Below are positions 7,803-16,797 of a stretch of 40,610 nucleotides of DNA, one piece after another (position 1 is the stretch's first letter; each line of letters opens with the position of its first letter). The stretch covers positions 1-40,610 of the forward strand of contig NZ_JAUUTZ010000034.1 in NCBI RefSeq assembly GCF_030678915.1. Reading direction: 5' to 3'. The notes under the pieces were generated by a model. That model saw only the letters and a program-made list of their open reading frames with translations. It was not told where the DNA came from and ran no database searches. Made by a program: the position numbers and the translations under genes. This stretch comes from Paracoccus wurundjeri (GTDB lineage Bacteria > Pseudomonadota > Alphaproteobacteria > Rhodobacterales > Rhodobacteraceae).

Positions 7803-8286
7803 ACCCGGACGCGAGATCGTGAGCGCTCGCCTTGCCGATATCCTTTTGGTGGAAGCGATACAGACCTACGCGGCAAATGTCGGACCCGGAGATATGGGCT
7901 GGCTCGGCGCGCTACTCGACCTACGCCTCGACCGCGCCTTGGGCGTTATGCGCCAGGAGGTCGCTCACCCGCGGACTGTGGCCGAACTGGCCGACGTTGC
8001 GGGCATGTCGCGATCGGCTTTTTCCGCTGAATTCACCCGCCGGGTTGGCCAACCGCCATTATCCTACCTACGCAGCTGGCGGCTAACCCTAGCGCGAACG
8101 GGTCTCAAGCGCGACATTGCAACAGTGGCCAACATCGCAAACGCTGTTGGCTACCAGTCGCAAAGTGCCTTTAGCCAAGCCTTCCGGCGCACCTTCGGTA
8201 TTTCTTCGAAAGATGAGGCTAATTTGCGGGGTGGCGGCGACCATCCGTATGACCTACCGGACCGCAAGCTCCCCAGATTTCGGTGA
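7803..8286 (+). pseudogene. AraC-family regulator, C-terminal part only
   Basis: From about GREIVSARLADILLVEAIQT onward the frame matches the end of the cupin-type ligand domain and the whole two-helix-turn-helix domain of AraC proteins: VAELADVAGMSRSAFSAEFT, PLSYLRSWRLTLAR, VANIANAVGYQSQSAFSQAF. The first roughly 150 residues are absent and replaced by the IS4-like fossil. The open frame that extends left to 7543 is antisense to the transposase and not meaningful. The DNA-binding part looks undamaged. Without its ligand domain and promoter I expect no normal function. Confidence 0.8.
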
Positions 8287-8344
8287 CGTCCGCCATGGGC
8301 TCCTCTCGTTGCTCTCGGCGAAGCCATTGAACGACAGCATCAGA

Positions 8345-9292
8345 TCACCACTTTTCCAAGCAGTCGCAACCTTCGGATGGTTGCCAGTCGGCGTTGAGGC
8401 GGACTCCGCTCAGGATCGTTTCCAATGCGCCCCATGACGGCGCGCCCTTCGGAAACCCGACCGCAATATCCTGCGGCGCGAGGCCGTTCCCGGCTGCCAG
8501 GTGGACATGCATGATGCCTTCGGGATGGGGCAGGGTTTCCACCATGGCTGCCATGGCATCACGGCTGTTCGGTGTTGCCAAGCCGCCGGGCAGTTTGCCG
8601 ATGTGGTCGTGCAGCCATATTTTCATGTTCTCAACGGCTAGTTCAGGCGTATCGCCGAACCGGGGATAAACCAGAGGCAGCCAGAGCTGCGTCATGCCCT
8701 CGAAATAACCGGTATTGCGCCACCTGATATCGAGCTCGTTCAGCCGGAACTTCATCAGACGATCCGGCTGAAGTGGCCTGGTGGTTAGCGCGGCAAGGTC
8801 GAAATTTCCGAGCTGCGCACTCACAGCCAACCGGTTTCCCGAGGTATCCCGGACATCCAGCTCGTTGAGCTCAAACCGCTCAGTCTCCGGATCCAATGTG
8901 TAATCCAGATGCAGGTCGGTGCTGTTCAATTCGGCGACCAGTCGTATTTGATAGGCGAGATCTTCAAAGTCTCTCACCTGTGTCAAAAGCCATGCATCCT
9001 GCACGTCCAGAACGAGGGCTCGCGGGATTGTTTCCCCTGTTCTGCCTGCCCACTCCGTCTTCCAGTTGATCTCTCCCACATGCAGAACCTGTTCGGGACC
9101 ACTTCCCGGAAGCGCCAGGTCCAGATCGCGCAGCACACAGCGATCCTCCTCGAACACTGGCGCCAGATCGGCCAACACACCATCGAGCACAGGATCGGTG
9201 GCTTCCAGGTCGGCAACGCAACGCGCGTCGTTAGCGACGACGGGGAGGACAGTTGCGCAAACCAGGAAACCGGCAGCCAGAAAAGAGTTCAT
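8345..9292 (-). CDS. Exported protein of unknown function
   Basis: The product is 315 residues from ATG 9292, preceded by ACGGAAA; the frame is open to 9346 but those extra residues would precede a good signal peptide (MNSFLAAGFLVCATVLPVVA). The mature protein alternates short hydrophobic and charged segments (ELDVRDTSGNRLAVSAQLG, FRLNELDIRWRNTG). This suggests long beta strands like those of AsmA/DUF2125-type periplasmic proteins. A CDC motif lies near the C-terminus. It follows the DUF2125 gene on the same strand with a gap of about 220 bases. Cytoplasmic start MSHRAKKSS is unlikely. Confidence 0.65.
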   Translation of the reverse strand: MNSFLAAGFLVCATVLPVVANDARCVADLEATDPVLDGVLADLAPVFEEDRCVLRDLDLALPGSGPEQVLHVGEINWKTEWAGRTGETIPRALVLDVQDAWLLTQVRDFEDLAYQIRLVAELNSTDLHLDYTLDPETERFELNELDVRDTSGNRLAVSAQLGNFDLAALTTRPLQPDRLMKFRLNELDIRWRNTGYFEGMTQLWLPLVYPRFGDTPELAVENMKIWLHDHIGKLPGGLATPNSRDAMAAMVETLPHPEGIMHVHLAAGNGLAPQDIAVGFPKGAPSWGALETILSGVRLNADWQPSEGCDCLEKW

Positions 9293-9512
9293 GATATTTC
9301 CGTTCGATCGGGTAAGGCCTGACGATTTTTTAGCGCGATGAGACACTCTTTGCGGCCTATGCTAGTCAAGGTGTCCGCCCAGCAATGAGCGCACGCTTCC
9401 TGCGGCGGCCGTGAGCTTGCAGCATATCTTTTGGCAAGCCAGCTCGATAACAACCCGGGCGTACCGGTCGCGAGGAATGCGCCCCCGTGGCCGGTTTTGC
9501 ATCCCGTGATAC

Positions 9513-11063
9513 TTACTTCACGCGCTGACCATTGGCCAGCACATGGCCGTCCTCGGTGAACTCGAGTTTCGAGGTCAGTGTGTCATCGCCGGTCTGCGCG
9601 GCAAACATTCCAACCATCATCCGGCCCTGCATCGCCTGCGCTTCGGGGACCAGCCCCATTCCAACCAGCGTATCAAGCAGCGTATTACTGCCAGTCAGTT
9701 CAAAGCTGGCTTCGCCGACAGGCTTGGGCAAGCCCGGATAGGTCTGCATATCCTCATTGTCGAAGGTCACTCCCCCCTCTCCGGTCAGCGACGCCCCCGC
9801 CAGGGAAATGTGCAGCTCATTGAGCGACAGGCTGTTGGGCAGGCCCGGCGGCGTGTCGGACTCAAATGATTCCGCCAGATTCTGCATCAATGTCAGCGCC
9901 CCGGAAATATTCACGGAAACCGTTGCCGGGTCACGAGGCAGCTGGGCTTGCGGATCGAACATGCTCCAGATTTCATCGTTAACCGTCAAATCACGAAGCT
10001 CCAGACCCAGTTCATAATCCTGCTCTTCTTCCGATTTAAGCAGCGGAACAAGGGCATCAAACCCGAATGTCTCCGCCGCAAAATTGATCGGGAAAGGGAC
10101 TTGCGCTGCGGTCACGTCGATTCTCATTCCCGTCCCGGTCCCGCCATAGTGCAGGCCGTCTTCTCCGATACGCGCCTCCATCTCGGCAGACTCGTAGGCC
10201 GTGGTGTATTCCAGCGGCTGACCGGATTCCATGACTTCGGTGGTTTGCGAGACATCGGCAAGGGTTGCCGTCAAGCTGCCATTGGTGCCACTGCTGATCG
10301 TATTGCTGAAATCCTGGGTGAAACCATCCGCCGGCACGCTGCCAGAGGCCGACATTACCGTCGCGCCATATTTGCCCGAGGCCTTCATCACCCCTCCCGA
10401 GCCTTCAACAGGACCGGACCCGTCCTCTTTCGGCTGCTCCGGAAAAACCATATCCATGGTGTAATCGGTGCTGGCGACGCTGGATTCATATTCGATCTCG
10501 CGCATTTCCCGCACGGTCGAGACCGTCCTGGTGGCGACATCGTGCATGTTATAAACCATGTCCAGATCGGAGACAGCCTCCCCTTCCGCCATCGCTTCGA
10601 TAACCTTGACCGTGAGCCTGTCCGCCGAATACTCGGTTGTCATGTTATCCGGATCGCCGGACACCAGATATTCCTGGTTCTCGCCGGTCAACTCCATGCT
10701 GACATTGAACGCCTCCCCGGTTTTGTCGGTTCCGCGCATACCGACCGGGGTGGTTTCCGGCAGGACGATCGAAACCGTGCCATCGCCGTTATCGACGAAT
10801 TGCCAGCCAGTTGAGGTCAATTCGAATGTGGCGGTTTCGTCTTCGTCTGTCATCTTCTCGGGGATCGTGACGCGAAAAACGATATCTTCTGCCGTAAGCG
10901 TGGCACCGTCTTCTGATGTCTGGCCTTCGACCTCGATCCCGAAAGCGCCGTAGCTTTTTACCATATCGTCCCAGACCTCCTGCGGCGTGACATCGGCAAA
11001 TGCCGGTCCCGCGGCGCAAATCAGGGCTAGGGCGGATGTTTTCGTTATAAAATGCGGATTCAT
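9513..11063 (-). CDS. DUF2125-family periplasmic protein
   Basis: The product is 516 residues with a signal peptide (MNPHFITKTSALALICAAGP, cleavage after AFA). The long beta-rich repetitive body resembles DUF2125 proteins, common in Rhodobacterales: SADRLTVKVIEAMAEGEAVS, LNELHISLAGASLTGEG, LEFTEDGHVLANGQRVK at the end. Their role is not established; their beta architecture recalls AsmA-type envelope proteins. AAAGGTAAAAT precedes the ATG. The following gene on the same strand also encodes an exported beta-rich protein, so the two may act together in the periplasm. Confidence 0.75.
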   Translation of the reverse strand: MNPHFITKTSALALICAAGPAFADVTPQEVWDDMVKSYGAFGIEVEGQTSEDGATLTAEDIVFRVTIPEKMTDEDETATFELTSTGWQFVDNGDGTVSIVLPETTPVGMRGTDKTGEAFNVSMELTGENQEYLVSGDPDNMTTEYSADRLTVKVIEAMAEGEAVSDLDMVYNMHDVATRTVSTVREMREIEYESSVASTDYTMDMVFPEQPKEDGSGPVEGSGGVMKASGKYGATVMSASGSVPADGFTQDFSNTISSGTNGSLTATLADVSQTTEVMESGQPLEYTTAYESAEMEARIGEDGLHYGGTGTGMRIDVTAAQVPFPINFAAETFGFDALVPLLKSEEEQDYELGLELRDLTVNDEIWSMFDPQAQLPRDPATVSVNISGALTLMQNLAESFESDTPPGLPNSLSLNELHISLAGASLTGEGGVTFDNEDMQTYPGLPKPVGEASFELTGSNTLLDTLVGMGLVPEAQAMQGRMMVGMFAAQTGDDTLTSKLEFTEDGHVLANGQRVK

Positions 11064-11799
11064 ATTTTACCTTTCGAACAAAAAATCGAGGCTAACATTC
11101 AATGTCCGACTATTGCGGTCAAGTATGGGAACTGAAAAATATTCGGCCAAAATGGGACTCCGACAGCTTTGAGATTGGTCATCTGTAGTCAAGCTTTGAA
11201 CAGACGCACCGGCTCCATGCCATCGGGCCGCTTTTCATCTTTCCCATTTTTCGTGGCAGATGCCGCATACAAAGAAACGACCAAGGCAATGGCGAGTCCA
11301 ACGATGCCTCCATTGTGGATGTCCCGGCATCCGAATCTATCGCTTGCTGACATCTTCCAAAGGCACGACACCGTGTGGCGGCGGGCCGATACTAGGCATG
11401 TCAGCTTGACCAGGCTCAGGGTAATGGGCGGCGCCCAATACCTGCGAAAACCGCCATTGTCGGAAATACCGAAGATCGGCGGTCCGGGACTGGATGGGCA
11501 TCACACATGCCGGGAGCCAGGCCGAGATAAACCCGATATGCATATGGTAATCATTGCAGGTGTACGACATGCTGGTTGCAATCATGGATTGCTGATAGAC
11601 CCACCTCGGATGAATGGGCCACAAGGACCTCGCCAACGGCCTGGAACAGATCGGCATCAAAGCGGGCTTCGTGGGCGGTTAGGTGCAGAAGGCAATCGAG
11701 TGGTTTCAGCATGATTTTTGTTAAGGAGTTTTTGACGGTGAAACCTGAGGCGTATCCTGATCTTCGGGATCTGGCGTCAGGAAGTTTTTGACAAGTGCC
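11064..11799. other. 736-bp stretch without a confident gene
   Basis: On the minus strand, 11189-11371 encodes a short frame with one hydrophobic stretch (VGLAIALVVSLYAASAT) and a charged tail. It could be a small membrane protein or the remains of one, but it has no clear start signal. Between 11551 and 11799 only short conflicting frames occur. The stretch ends at the IS21-type element. Confidence 0.35.
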
Positions 11800-11912
11800 T
11801 GTTAATTTTCGCTGAGAACTGACCCGGGTTGGCAGAGAATTTTCATTGAGAAGTGACCCATGTGCGAACTTCGCCCTGTCTGCGATTTGCAGGGGGCAAT
11901 GGAGTGATAGAC

Positions 11913-13436
11913 ATGGCATTTTTGAGTGTAATTCGACGTTGGGCATTGCGAGAGGGAATGTAGATCCGCGAGATCGCGCGGCGAACCGGCCTCTCGCGCA
12001 ACACGATCCGGAAGTATCTTCGTAGCGGCACGACGGAACCGAGTTTCAAGATTCCCGACCGGCCCAGTAAGCTGGATGCTTATGCCGAGAAGCTTTCTGT
12101 CTGGCTGCTGACGGAGAGTCGCAAGCAGCGCCGCACGATCAAACAGCTTCACCGGGATCTGGTTGTGCTCGGCTTTACCGGTTCCTATGGCCGGGTGGCT
12201 GCATTCGCCCGCGCCTGGCAGGAAGATCGGCGGCGGGATCAGCAAACGACGGGCCGCGGCACCTTTGTGCCGCTGGTCTTTCAACCCGGCGAGGCGTTCC
12301 AGTTCGACTGGAGCGAGAACTGGGCGGTGATCGGCGGCGAGCGCATCAAGCTTCAGGTGGCCCATATCAAGTTGTCCCACAGCCGCGCCTTCCTGTTGCG
12401 CGCCTATCTCCTGCAAAGCCATGAGATGCTGTTCGACGCCCATTGGCACGGCTTTCGCGTGTTCGGCGGGGTGCCGGCCCGAGGTATCTATGACAACATG
12501 AAGACGGCGGTGGACAAGGTCCTGACCGGCAAGGATCGGCAGGTCAATGCCCGCTTCAGGGCGATGGCCAGCCATTATGTCTTCGAGCCTGAGTTTTGCA
12601 ATCGGGCGGCGGGTTGGGAGAAAGGGCAGGTGGAGAAAAACGTCCAGGACAGCCGCAACCAGCTCTGGCAAACCATGCCGGCATTCCCGGATCTGACCGC
12701 GCTCAACGCCTGGCTGGAGCAAGGCTGCCTTGCCCTGTGGAAGGACACGGCCCATGGCACATTGCCCGGGACCATCGCGGATGTCTGGCATGCCGAGAGA
12801 GCCGCGCTGATGGCCCTGCCTCCAGCATTCGATGGCTTCATCGAGCAGAGCAAACGTGTGTCGCCAACCTGCCTGGTAACCTTTGAACGTGTCCGTTACA
12901 GTGTGCCGGCATCCTTCGCGAACCAGCGCGTCAGCCTGCGGGTCTATCCCGACCGGATCGTGATTGCCGCAGAAGGGCATATTCTCTGCGAGCATCAGAG
13001 GGTGATCGTTCGATCACACCAGGCACCAGGACGGACAGTCTTTGACTGGCGGCACTACCTGGCCGTCATCCAGAGAAAGCCCGGCGCCTTGCGTAACGGG
13101 GCTCCCTTCGCCGAGATGCCGGACGCCTTCCGCCAACTCCAGCATCATCTGCTCCGGCGGCGCGGGGGCGATCGGGAAATGGCCGAGGTGCTGGCCCTGG
13201 TGCTGCAGCACGATGAACAGGCCGTGCTGACTGCCGTGGAACTGGCTCTGGAAGCCGGGGTTCCGACCAAGACCCATGTGCTGAATATCCTGCACCGATT
13301 GGTCGACGGCAAGACGCCCTGCACGCCCGATATCGATCCCCCGCAAGCTCTTGCCTTGCGGAATGAGCCCCGGGCCGATGTCGATCGCTATGACGGGTTG
13401 CGCGGCCAGAGCCGGGAGGCCCGCCATGCGTCATGA
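11913..13436 (+). pseudogene. istA: IS21 transposase IstA with an in-frame amber codon
   Basis: ATG 11913 follows GGAG by 8 bases. The frame reads 16 residues ending LREGM, then TAG at 11961, then IREIARRTGLSRNTIRKYLR, the usual helix-turn-helix of IstA. Homologues read EGMSIREIARRTG, so TCG to TAG is the likely change. After the stop the frame is open to 13436 with the DDE domain (FQFDWSENWAVI; PARGIYDNMKTAV; GWEKGQVEKNV). Read through, it would be 507 residues. A GTG at 12165 opens a 423-codon frame that lacks the DNA-binding part. Either the copy is dead, or low-level readthrough or reinitiation supplies the protein. Confidence 0.85.
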
Positions 13437-14217
13437 TCCTGCCAGCGCAGCCGTCGTCATCATGCTCAAAAGCCTGAAGCTGCACGGCATGGCTCAGGCT
13501 GTCACCGACCTGATCGAACAGGGTGCCCCCGCCTTCAAAGAGGCGGTGCCGATGCTCTCGCAGCTCTTGAAGGCCGAGATGGCAGAACGCGAAGTGCGGT
13601 CCATTGCCTATCATATGAAGATTGCCCGCTTTCCGGCTTATAAGGACCTCTCCGGCTTCGACTTCGCGGCCAGCGAGGTCAATGAAGCCCTGATCCGCCA
13701 ACTCCATCGCTGCGAGTTCCTTGACGCCGCCCAGAACGTGGTTCTGATCGGCGGGCCCGGCACCGGGAAATCGCATCTCGCCACCGCCCTTGGCATTCAG
13801 GCCATCAAGCATCATCGCAAGAAGGTCCGCTTCTTCTCGACCGTCGAATTGGTCAATGCGCTCGAACAGGAAAAGCTGCAGGGCAAGGCCGGGAAGATCG
13901 CAGACAGCCTGGTGCGGCTCGATCTCGTGATCCTGGACGAACTCAGTTACCTGCCGTTCAGTGCGACAGGCGGGGCCCTTCTCTTCCATTTGCTGAGTAA
14001 GCTTTATGAGCAGACCAGCGTGGCCATCACCACCAATCTCAGCTTCAGCGAATGGGCCAGCGTCTTTGGCGATGCCAAGATGACAACCGCCTTGCCCGAT
14101 CGGCTCACGCATCGCTGCCACATCCTGGAGACTGGGAACGACAGTTTCCGCTTCAGGGCAAGCTCGGCAGCAGCAAAAAAGATGACAGAAGGAGGCCAGG
14201 ACTTGACCGATACATGA
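13426..14217 (+). CDS. istB: IS21 helper ATPase IstB
   Basis: The product is 263 residues from ATG 13426, preceded by GGGAGG at 6 bases; the frame opens earlier but inside istA. It is a AAA+ ATPase of the DnaA/DnaC-like IstB family. Walker A is GGPGTGKSHLA, Walker B LVILDELSYLPF, and an arginine-finger region lies near LPDRLTHRCHIL. IstB assembles on target DNA and stimulates IstA. It overlaps istA by 11 bases, suggesting translational coupling; with the amber codon far upstream in istA, istB translation may depend on its own ribosome-binding site. It appears intact. Confidence 0.92.
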   Translation: MRHDPASAAVVIMLKSLKLHGMAQAVTDLIEQGAPAFKEAVPMLSQLLKAEMAEREVRSIAYHMKIARFPAYKDLSGFDFAASEVNEALIRQLHRCEFLDAAQNVVLIGGPGTGKSHLATALGIQAIKHHRKKVRFFSTVELVNALEQEKLQGKAGKIADSLVRLDLVILDELSYLPFSATGGALLFHLLSKLYEQTSVAITTNLSFSEWASVFGDAKMTTALPDRLTHRCHILETGNDSFRFRASSAAAKKMTEGGQDLTDT

Positions 14218-14290
14218 GCAACAGAACATAACCTTCAGGCGGGTCAATTCTCGATGAAAAACCCGGGTCAGTTCTCAGCGAAAATTAACA

Positions 14291-14860
14291 TCGGGGCCCC
14301 TTATCGCGACCTTCGCAATGGCGCATCCGGGCGTGACGATCGATATCACGGTCACGGACGAGGAGTTCGATATCGTGGCCGCCGGCTTTGACGCGGGCGT
14401 GAGGTTGGGCGAGGTGATTGAGCAAGACATGATCGCCGTCCCTTTGACCAGCGACCAGCGCGAGATGGTGGTCGCAACGCCCGGCTATCTCGAGATCCAC
14501 GGCGCGCCGGAACATCCGCGCGAGCTTGTTCATCACCGCTGCATCGGCTGGCGTCCGTCGCCGAACGTTGCGCCGTACCGTTGGGAGTTCGAGGAGAACG
14601 GCGTTCCCTTCGACGTGGCGGTCGAACCTCAGATCACCACCAACGACCTACGCCTGATGCTGCGCACCGCGCTCGCGGGAGGCGGCATCACTTTCGCATT
14701 GGAGGAAACCTTCCGGCCGTTTGTGAAAACCGGCGAACTCGTGCCCCTGCTGGGTGATTTCCTGCCGCCCTTTCCCGGCTTCTTCCTGTACTTCCCCCAG
14801 CGCCGCAACATGGCGCCGAAGATGCGAGCCCTGATCGAGCATATCAGGCAATGGAGATAA
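14291..14860 (+). pseudogene. LysR-family regulator, C-terminal part only
   Basis: Directly after the IS21 end the frame reads GPLIATFAMAHPGVTIDITV and continues through the effector-binding domain of a LysR regulator to its natural end (KMRALIEHIRQWR). Typical pieces are FDAGVRLGEVIEQDMIAVPL and TALAGGGITFALEETF. The N-terminal helix-turn-helix and the first part of the effector domain are missing, and the DNA left of the element does not supply them. IS21 insertion followed by a deletion or recombination on its left is the simplest account. Confidence 0.85.
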
Positions 14861-14887
14861 CGCGCCGTCCTATTGGGAACGAACTTG

Positions 14888-14975
14888 GAGGGCTATAGCG
14901 CAAACGTAGTGATCATCTCTGTCGGTCGCGGCCCGCCATTTGCCGCCGATTGCCCTCGATAGTACGACATTGCCG
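14888..14975. repeat. 88-bp dispersed repeat, copy A
   Basis: This 88-base stretch begins GAGGGCTATAG and ends ATTGCCG. It matches 17119-17206 in the same orientation without gaps, at about 84% identity by hand alignment. On the minus strand both copies read IGG-WRAATD-DDHYV--IAL in one frame, so the repeat could be a protein fragment. I do not recognise the protein. Confidence 0.75.
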
Positions 14976-15203
14976 TCGATAAGCGCGTTCTGGCAGGTGA
15001 GATAGCAAGCCGCCGCTTCTGCGCTACAGCGCGAAATATTTTGAGAGCAGAGGCGGCACACGTCTCCTGTTAACTATATTTCTCCCCCTACGGCCGATCA
15101 GTATATGGATGTTAGTCGGCGGCGAGGCTTCTAGTGTCACCTCGAATTCCAACTCAGCTGGATCAGTCAGGGACTTCGGTATTTTCGATGCACGATAAGA
15201 AAA
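14976..15203. other. Gene-free DNA between the repeat and the recombinase fossil
   Basis: No reading frame with protein-like content is seen. Together with the flanking repeat and fossil it forms a gene-poor junction of about 540 bases (14861-15403). Confidence 0.4.
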
Positions 15204-15326
15204 TTAGTAGGGCGTGAGGCCGACATGAAGCTCGCTGACCTCGCCCTCAACCAGCGGGACGATGGGCACGCCGGCAAACTTCAGGTGCTTGTAGAACTTG
15301 GCCACATCGACCTAATCGCGTGAGAT
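15204..15326 (-). pseudogene. Serine recombinase (resolvase/invertase) catalytic-domain fossil
   Basis: On the minus strand the codons read ISRD, a TAG stop, then VDVAKFYKHLKFAGVPIVPL, VEGEVSELHVGL, TPY and stop. This closely follows the serine-recombinase segment of the form (D)RISRDxxDxAxFYKxLxFAGVxIVxLxEGExSELHVGL. In intact proteins that segment precedes the long helix E. Only about 40 residues remain, with a stop inside, so it is dead. It shows that a site-specific recombinase gene once lay here. Confidence 0.75.
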
Positions 15327-15403
15327 GCAACTGGAAGACCCGGAACGAAATCCTCAGGGCTGCATAGCCACGGTCCTCCGCGAATGCTTACCCCCGGAAC
15401 TTG

Positions 15404-16294
15404 CTACCGTCGTCCCGTTGTTCCCAAGGCCTCCTCAAGCGCCCGGCGCCCGCTGCTCATGAGCCAGGAACGCAGACTAAGCAATTCCGGGTTGATCTCA
15501 CGCATGGCATCAAGGTCGACCTTCTCGGCGAGCGGGCCGTCTTCCAAGCTCTTTGCCATATGCGCGAGGTCCATATTCGCTGCGAGAACATCATCAGGGA
15601 AGCGTTCATAGGTGATCGGACGTCCGGCAGCTTCGGTGAAGGCGGTCTCAAGTTCGCTCCCTGTCACCCGGTCGCCGGCAATCTTCATGGTCTTGCCGCC
15701 GAAGCGCGCTTTGTCGGCAAGTACGGCAGCAGCAAATTTGCCGATATCTTCCACGGCGGTCAGGTGAATCGATTGGTCTGGTCGGATCAGCGATATCAAC
15801 CGGCCTTGATCTAGGCCGAAGCCCGGTCGCACCAGCATCTCCATGAAGATCATCGGCCGAATGATGGTGGTCGTGACGGGGAGCTTTCGGACATGCGCCT
15901 CGATGCGTGGCTTGGCGTCGAAGCGCGGCACTCCCGTCAGCACATCCCCCGCGCTGGCACCCGAAGAATACACGAAATGCTCAATGCCGGTTTCATCTGC
16001 GATATCCGCAATCGCGATCCCATAACGGACTTCGTCTTCAGCAGTCAGGTTGGCAGGCAGCACGCTGAAGACACCATGAGCATCTCTCATGGCCGAGTGG
16101 ATGACATGCCTGTCCTCGAAAGAGCCTTGTACAAGTTCAACGCCTGCATTCCGCAGCTTCAAAGATTCGGTCCCGGTGGCGTCCAATACAAGCGCGCGAA
16201 CGGGCCACCCTGCCTTCAGCAAGGCTTTGGCGACAGATCCTCCCTGCCGCCCGGTGGCGCCGAAAACCAGAATGGCTTTTTTGTCATTGGTCAT
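15404..16294 (-). CDS. NmrA-like NAD(P)-binding reductase
   Basis: The product is 296 residues from ATG 16294 (after GAGGG); the open frame to 16447 includes the divergent promoter and is not likely translated. The N-terminal Rossmann motif is ILVFGATGRQGGSVAKALL (G-A-T-G-x-x-G-G). It is followed by NmrA-family landmarks: LVQGSFED, VFSVLPANL, FVYSSGASAG and TTTIIRPMIFMEML. NmrA-like proteins bind NAD(P) and act as redox-sensing regulators or as quinone reductases. The gene is divergent from an HxlR regulator, a pairing often seen for stress-responsive reductases. A fragment of a related gene lies at about 29861-29968. Confidence 0.85.
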   Translation of the reverse strand: MTNDKKAILVFGATGRQGGSVAKALLKAGWPVRALVLDATGTESLKLRNAGVELVQGSFEDRHVIHSAMRDAHGVFSVLPANLTAEDEVRYGIAIADIADETGIEHFVYSSGASAGDVLTGVPRFDAKPRIEAHVRKLPVTTTIIRPMIFMEMLVRPGFGLDQGRLISLIRPDQSIHLTAVEDIGKFAAAVLADKARFGGKTMKIAGDRVTGSELETAFTEAAGRPITYERFPDDVLAANMDLAHMAKSLEDGPLAEKVDLDAMREINPELLSLRSWLMSSGRRALEEALGTTGRR

Positions 16295-16383
16295 TGGATA
16301 CCCTCGCATGGAACAAGGGCTATCCATATATACTAATATAAACCCGCCGGAAGACGGCACATTTTTCTGCATCAGGCACACAA
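16295..16383. promoter_or_regulatory. Shared promoter region of the NmrA-like gene and hxlR
   Basis: This 89-bp divergent intergenic region has an AT-rich core, TATCCATATATACTAATATA, at about 16322-16341. It can provide -10 elements in both directions. An HxlR dimer would be expected to bind here. No perfect dyad stands out. Confidence 0.5.
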
Positions 16384-16797
16384 ATGATACCTTTGGACAA
16401 GCAAATGCACGCCGACGCACCACAAGGATCTGGGGAAGGTCGGTCATTCAAACCCGTTCCATTAAACGGGATCTGTGCGCTGCTGAGCGACAAGTGGACT
16501 GTTCCCGTCCTTTGGCGCCTTTCGCTCGCGGCGGATCATCGGCTCCGCTTCTCAACGCTCAAAAAGGAGGTGGAAGGTATCACGCAGCGGATGCTGACAC
16601 TCACACTCCGCAATCTTGAGCGCGACGGGCTAGTCGCACGCCATTATTTCCCGGAAGTGCCGCCGCGTGTGGAGTATGAACTGACAGACATGGGTATCGG
16701 CGCTTTGCACGCCCTTGAGGTGTTCAACTTCTGGGTTCACGACAACCTGCACACCATCAGAGAACACCGCCGCGCTTACGACGACGGGAGATTGTAA
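16384..16797 (+). CDS. HxlR-family transcription regulator
   Basis: The product is 137 residues with the single winged-helix domain of the HxlR family. The signature begins CALLSDKWTVPVLWRLSL, followed by FSTLKKEVEGITQRMLTLTL (recognition helix) and ERDGLVARHYFPEVPPRVEY (the wing). HxlR-type proteins act as dimers and respond to aldehydes, quinones or disulfide stress; a single N-terminal Cys stands close to the HTH (GICALL). It is divergent from the NmrA-like reductase, which I infer it controls. Confidence 0.9.
   Translation: MIPLDKQMHADAPQGSGEGRSFKPVPLNGICALLSDKWTVPVLWRLSLAADHRLRFSTLKKEVEGITQRMLTLTLRNLERDGLVARHYFPEVPPRVEYELTDMGIGALHALEVFNFWVHDNLHTIREHRRAYDDGRL

Larger units (their letters stand above)
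11800..14290 (+). mobile_element. IS21-family insertion sequence, 2491 bp
   Basis: The left end reads TGTTAATTTTCGCTGAGAAC and continues CTGACCCGGGTT; the right end is its exact reverse complement, closing with AACA at 14290. A second, diverged copy of the motif (TTTTCATTGAGAAGTGACCC) follows at the left end, and one precedes the right terminus. Multiple end repeats are typical of IS21. Inside are istA and istB, overlapping by 11 bases. No matching short target duplication is visible at the flanks (GTGCC on the left, TCGGG on the right). Confidence 0.9.

Noticed and set aside
9948..10814. 288-codon open frame on the plus strand
   Set aside because: It is antisense to the DUF2125 gene. It has no ribosome-binding site and no protein-like pattern.
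11802..12995. 397-codon open frame on the minus strand
   Set aside because: It is fully antisense to istA, and its composition is typical of a shadow of GC-rich coding DNA.
13066..14247. 393-codon open frame on the minus strand
   Set aside because: It is antisense to istB and the end of istA. It has no recognised motif, while the plus-strand frame has clear Walker motifs.
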